Origin: Deltaproteobacteria bacterium UBA2385
GTDB taxonomy: Bacteria > Myxococcota_A > UBA796 > UBA2385
NCBI GenBank assembly: GCA_002343455.1
Contig: DDSR01000387.1
Coordinates: 257 to 6,549 of the forward strand
Reading direction: 5' to 3'
Length of the DNA stretch: 6,293 nt
Numbering within the stretch: position 1 is the stretch's first letter; every line of letters begins with the position of its first letter. The position numbers and the translations under genes were made by a program. A model generated the notes under the pieces. It was not told where the DNA came from. It saw only the letters and a program-made list of their open reading frames with translations, and searched no databases. This document shows, one piece after another, positions 5,811 through 6,293 of the stretch.

Positions 5811-6293
5811 GGCCAGCCTGAGCCTGACGGGCCTGCGGATCCAGGCGGGCAGCCGCGTCCTGGTGGAGGAGGCCACCCTGCGCCTGCAGGCCGGGCGGAT
5901 GCTGGCCCTGGTCGGCGAGAGCGGCTCCGGCAAGACCCTGACCGCCCGGGCCTGCCTGGGCCTGCTGGAGCTGCGGCCCGGGGTGGTCGGCGGATCGCTG
6001 GAGGTGCAGGTCGGCGCGCGGACCCTGCGGCCCTTCGAGGGGGCGCCTCGGGAGCGGGAGAGGTCCTGGGCCGAGCTTCGGGGCGCCATCCTGGGCTGGA
6101 TCCCGCAAGAGGCCCGTGGCTCGCTGGATCCGCTGCGGACGGTCGGCGCCCAGCTGGAGCGGGTGCTGCGCCTGCCCGGAGGAGGCCAGGGCGGGCCCCC
6201 CGGCGACGTCGGCCACTGGCTGCGGCGAGCGGGGCTGGCCGAGGCCGCCCATGTGGCCGGGATGTTCCCGCACGAGCTCTCGGGCGGCATGGC
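5803..6293 (+). CDS. ABC importer ATPase, DppD/OppD type, 5' part only
   Basis: The first 163 full codons of the nucleotide-binding subunit are present; the gene runs off the window. Walker A is GESGSGKT (38-45). The Q-loop is WIPQEARGSLDP (99-110, Gln102), in the position of the FQDPMTSLNP stretch typical of the oligopeptide/dipeptide/nickel ATPases; the Phe before Gln is Pro here. The ABC signature LSGGM (159-163) is the last complete motif, preceded by FPHEL as in the family. Walker B and the switch histidine lie beyond the end. The protein would sit on the inner face of the membrane, bind the docking loops of the two permeases and hydrolyse ATP. The start is fixed by a strong ribosome binding site, with eight bases overlapping the permease gene. 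Importers of this class usually have a second ATPase (DppF/OppF) or a fused double ATPase; either could follow outside the window. Confidence 0.93.
   Translation, partial: MAEASLSLTGLRIQAGSRVLVEEATLRLQAGRMLALVGESGSGKTLTARACLGLLELRPGVVGGSLEVQVGARTLRPFEGAPRERERSWAELRGAILGWIPQEARGSLDPLRTVGAQLERVLRLPGGGQGGPPGDVGHWLRRAGLAEAAHVAGMFPHELSGGM

Noticed and set aside
4314..6290. Antisense open frame (658 codons) opposite the permeases and ATPase
   Set aside because: The + strand carries unmistakable permease and ATPase motifs here; the antisense product is Ser/Arg/Pro/Gly-rich without motifs.

Overview
The window is very GC-rich (by eye about 70%) and every supported gene lies on the + strand, packed end to end. 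The style suggests a Gram-negative bacterium with a large GC-rich genome, most like the Myxococcota (former Deltaproteobacteria). Pointers are two small envelope lipoproteins, Pro/Ala-rich linkers and a TPR-like protein beside a transporter operon. This placement is an inference; no marker gene is present.

Left part (1-2491): the 3' end of a gene that starts before the window, encoding a Pro/Ala/Arg/Ser-rich linker built from two 18-bp tandem repeats and then a TPR-like helical C-terminus. Next come a 142-residue lipoprotein with a carboxypeptidase-regulatory-like beta fold (868-1296) and a 397-residue Ala-rich helical lipoprotein of unknown function (1298-2491). The junction of the first two genes carries a 14-bp tandem repeat in which each ATGA makes a five-codon mini-ORF ending on the start codon of the next.

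Right part (2528-6293): an oligopeptide/dipeptide/nickel-type ABC importer in the order binding protein, permease B, permease C, ATPase. The junctions are a 1-base overlap (TAGTG), a 4-base overlap (ATGA) and an 8-base overlap, so translation is probably coupled. The ATPase is cut by the window end just after its ABC signature.

Together the window looks like one transcription unit. The gaps are 56, 1 and 36 bases, then overlaps; no terminator or promoter is visible inside, so the promoter probably lies upstream. The importer would capture a solute in the periplasm and move it inward using ATP. The ligand cannot be read from the sequence. Whether the three upstream envelope proteins work with the importer is unknown, but the shared compact layout makes it a reasonable hypothesis. 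No stretch of 300 bases lacks a gene, and there is no RNA gene, insertion sequence or CRISPR array.
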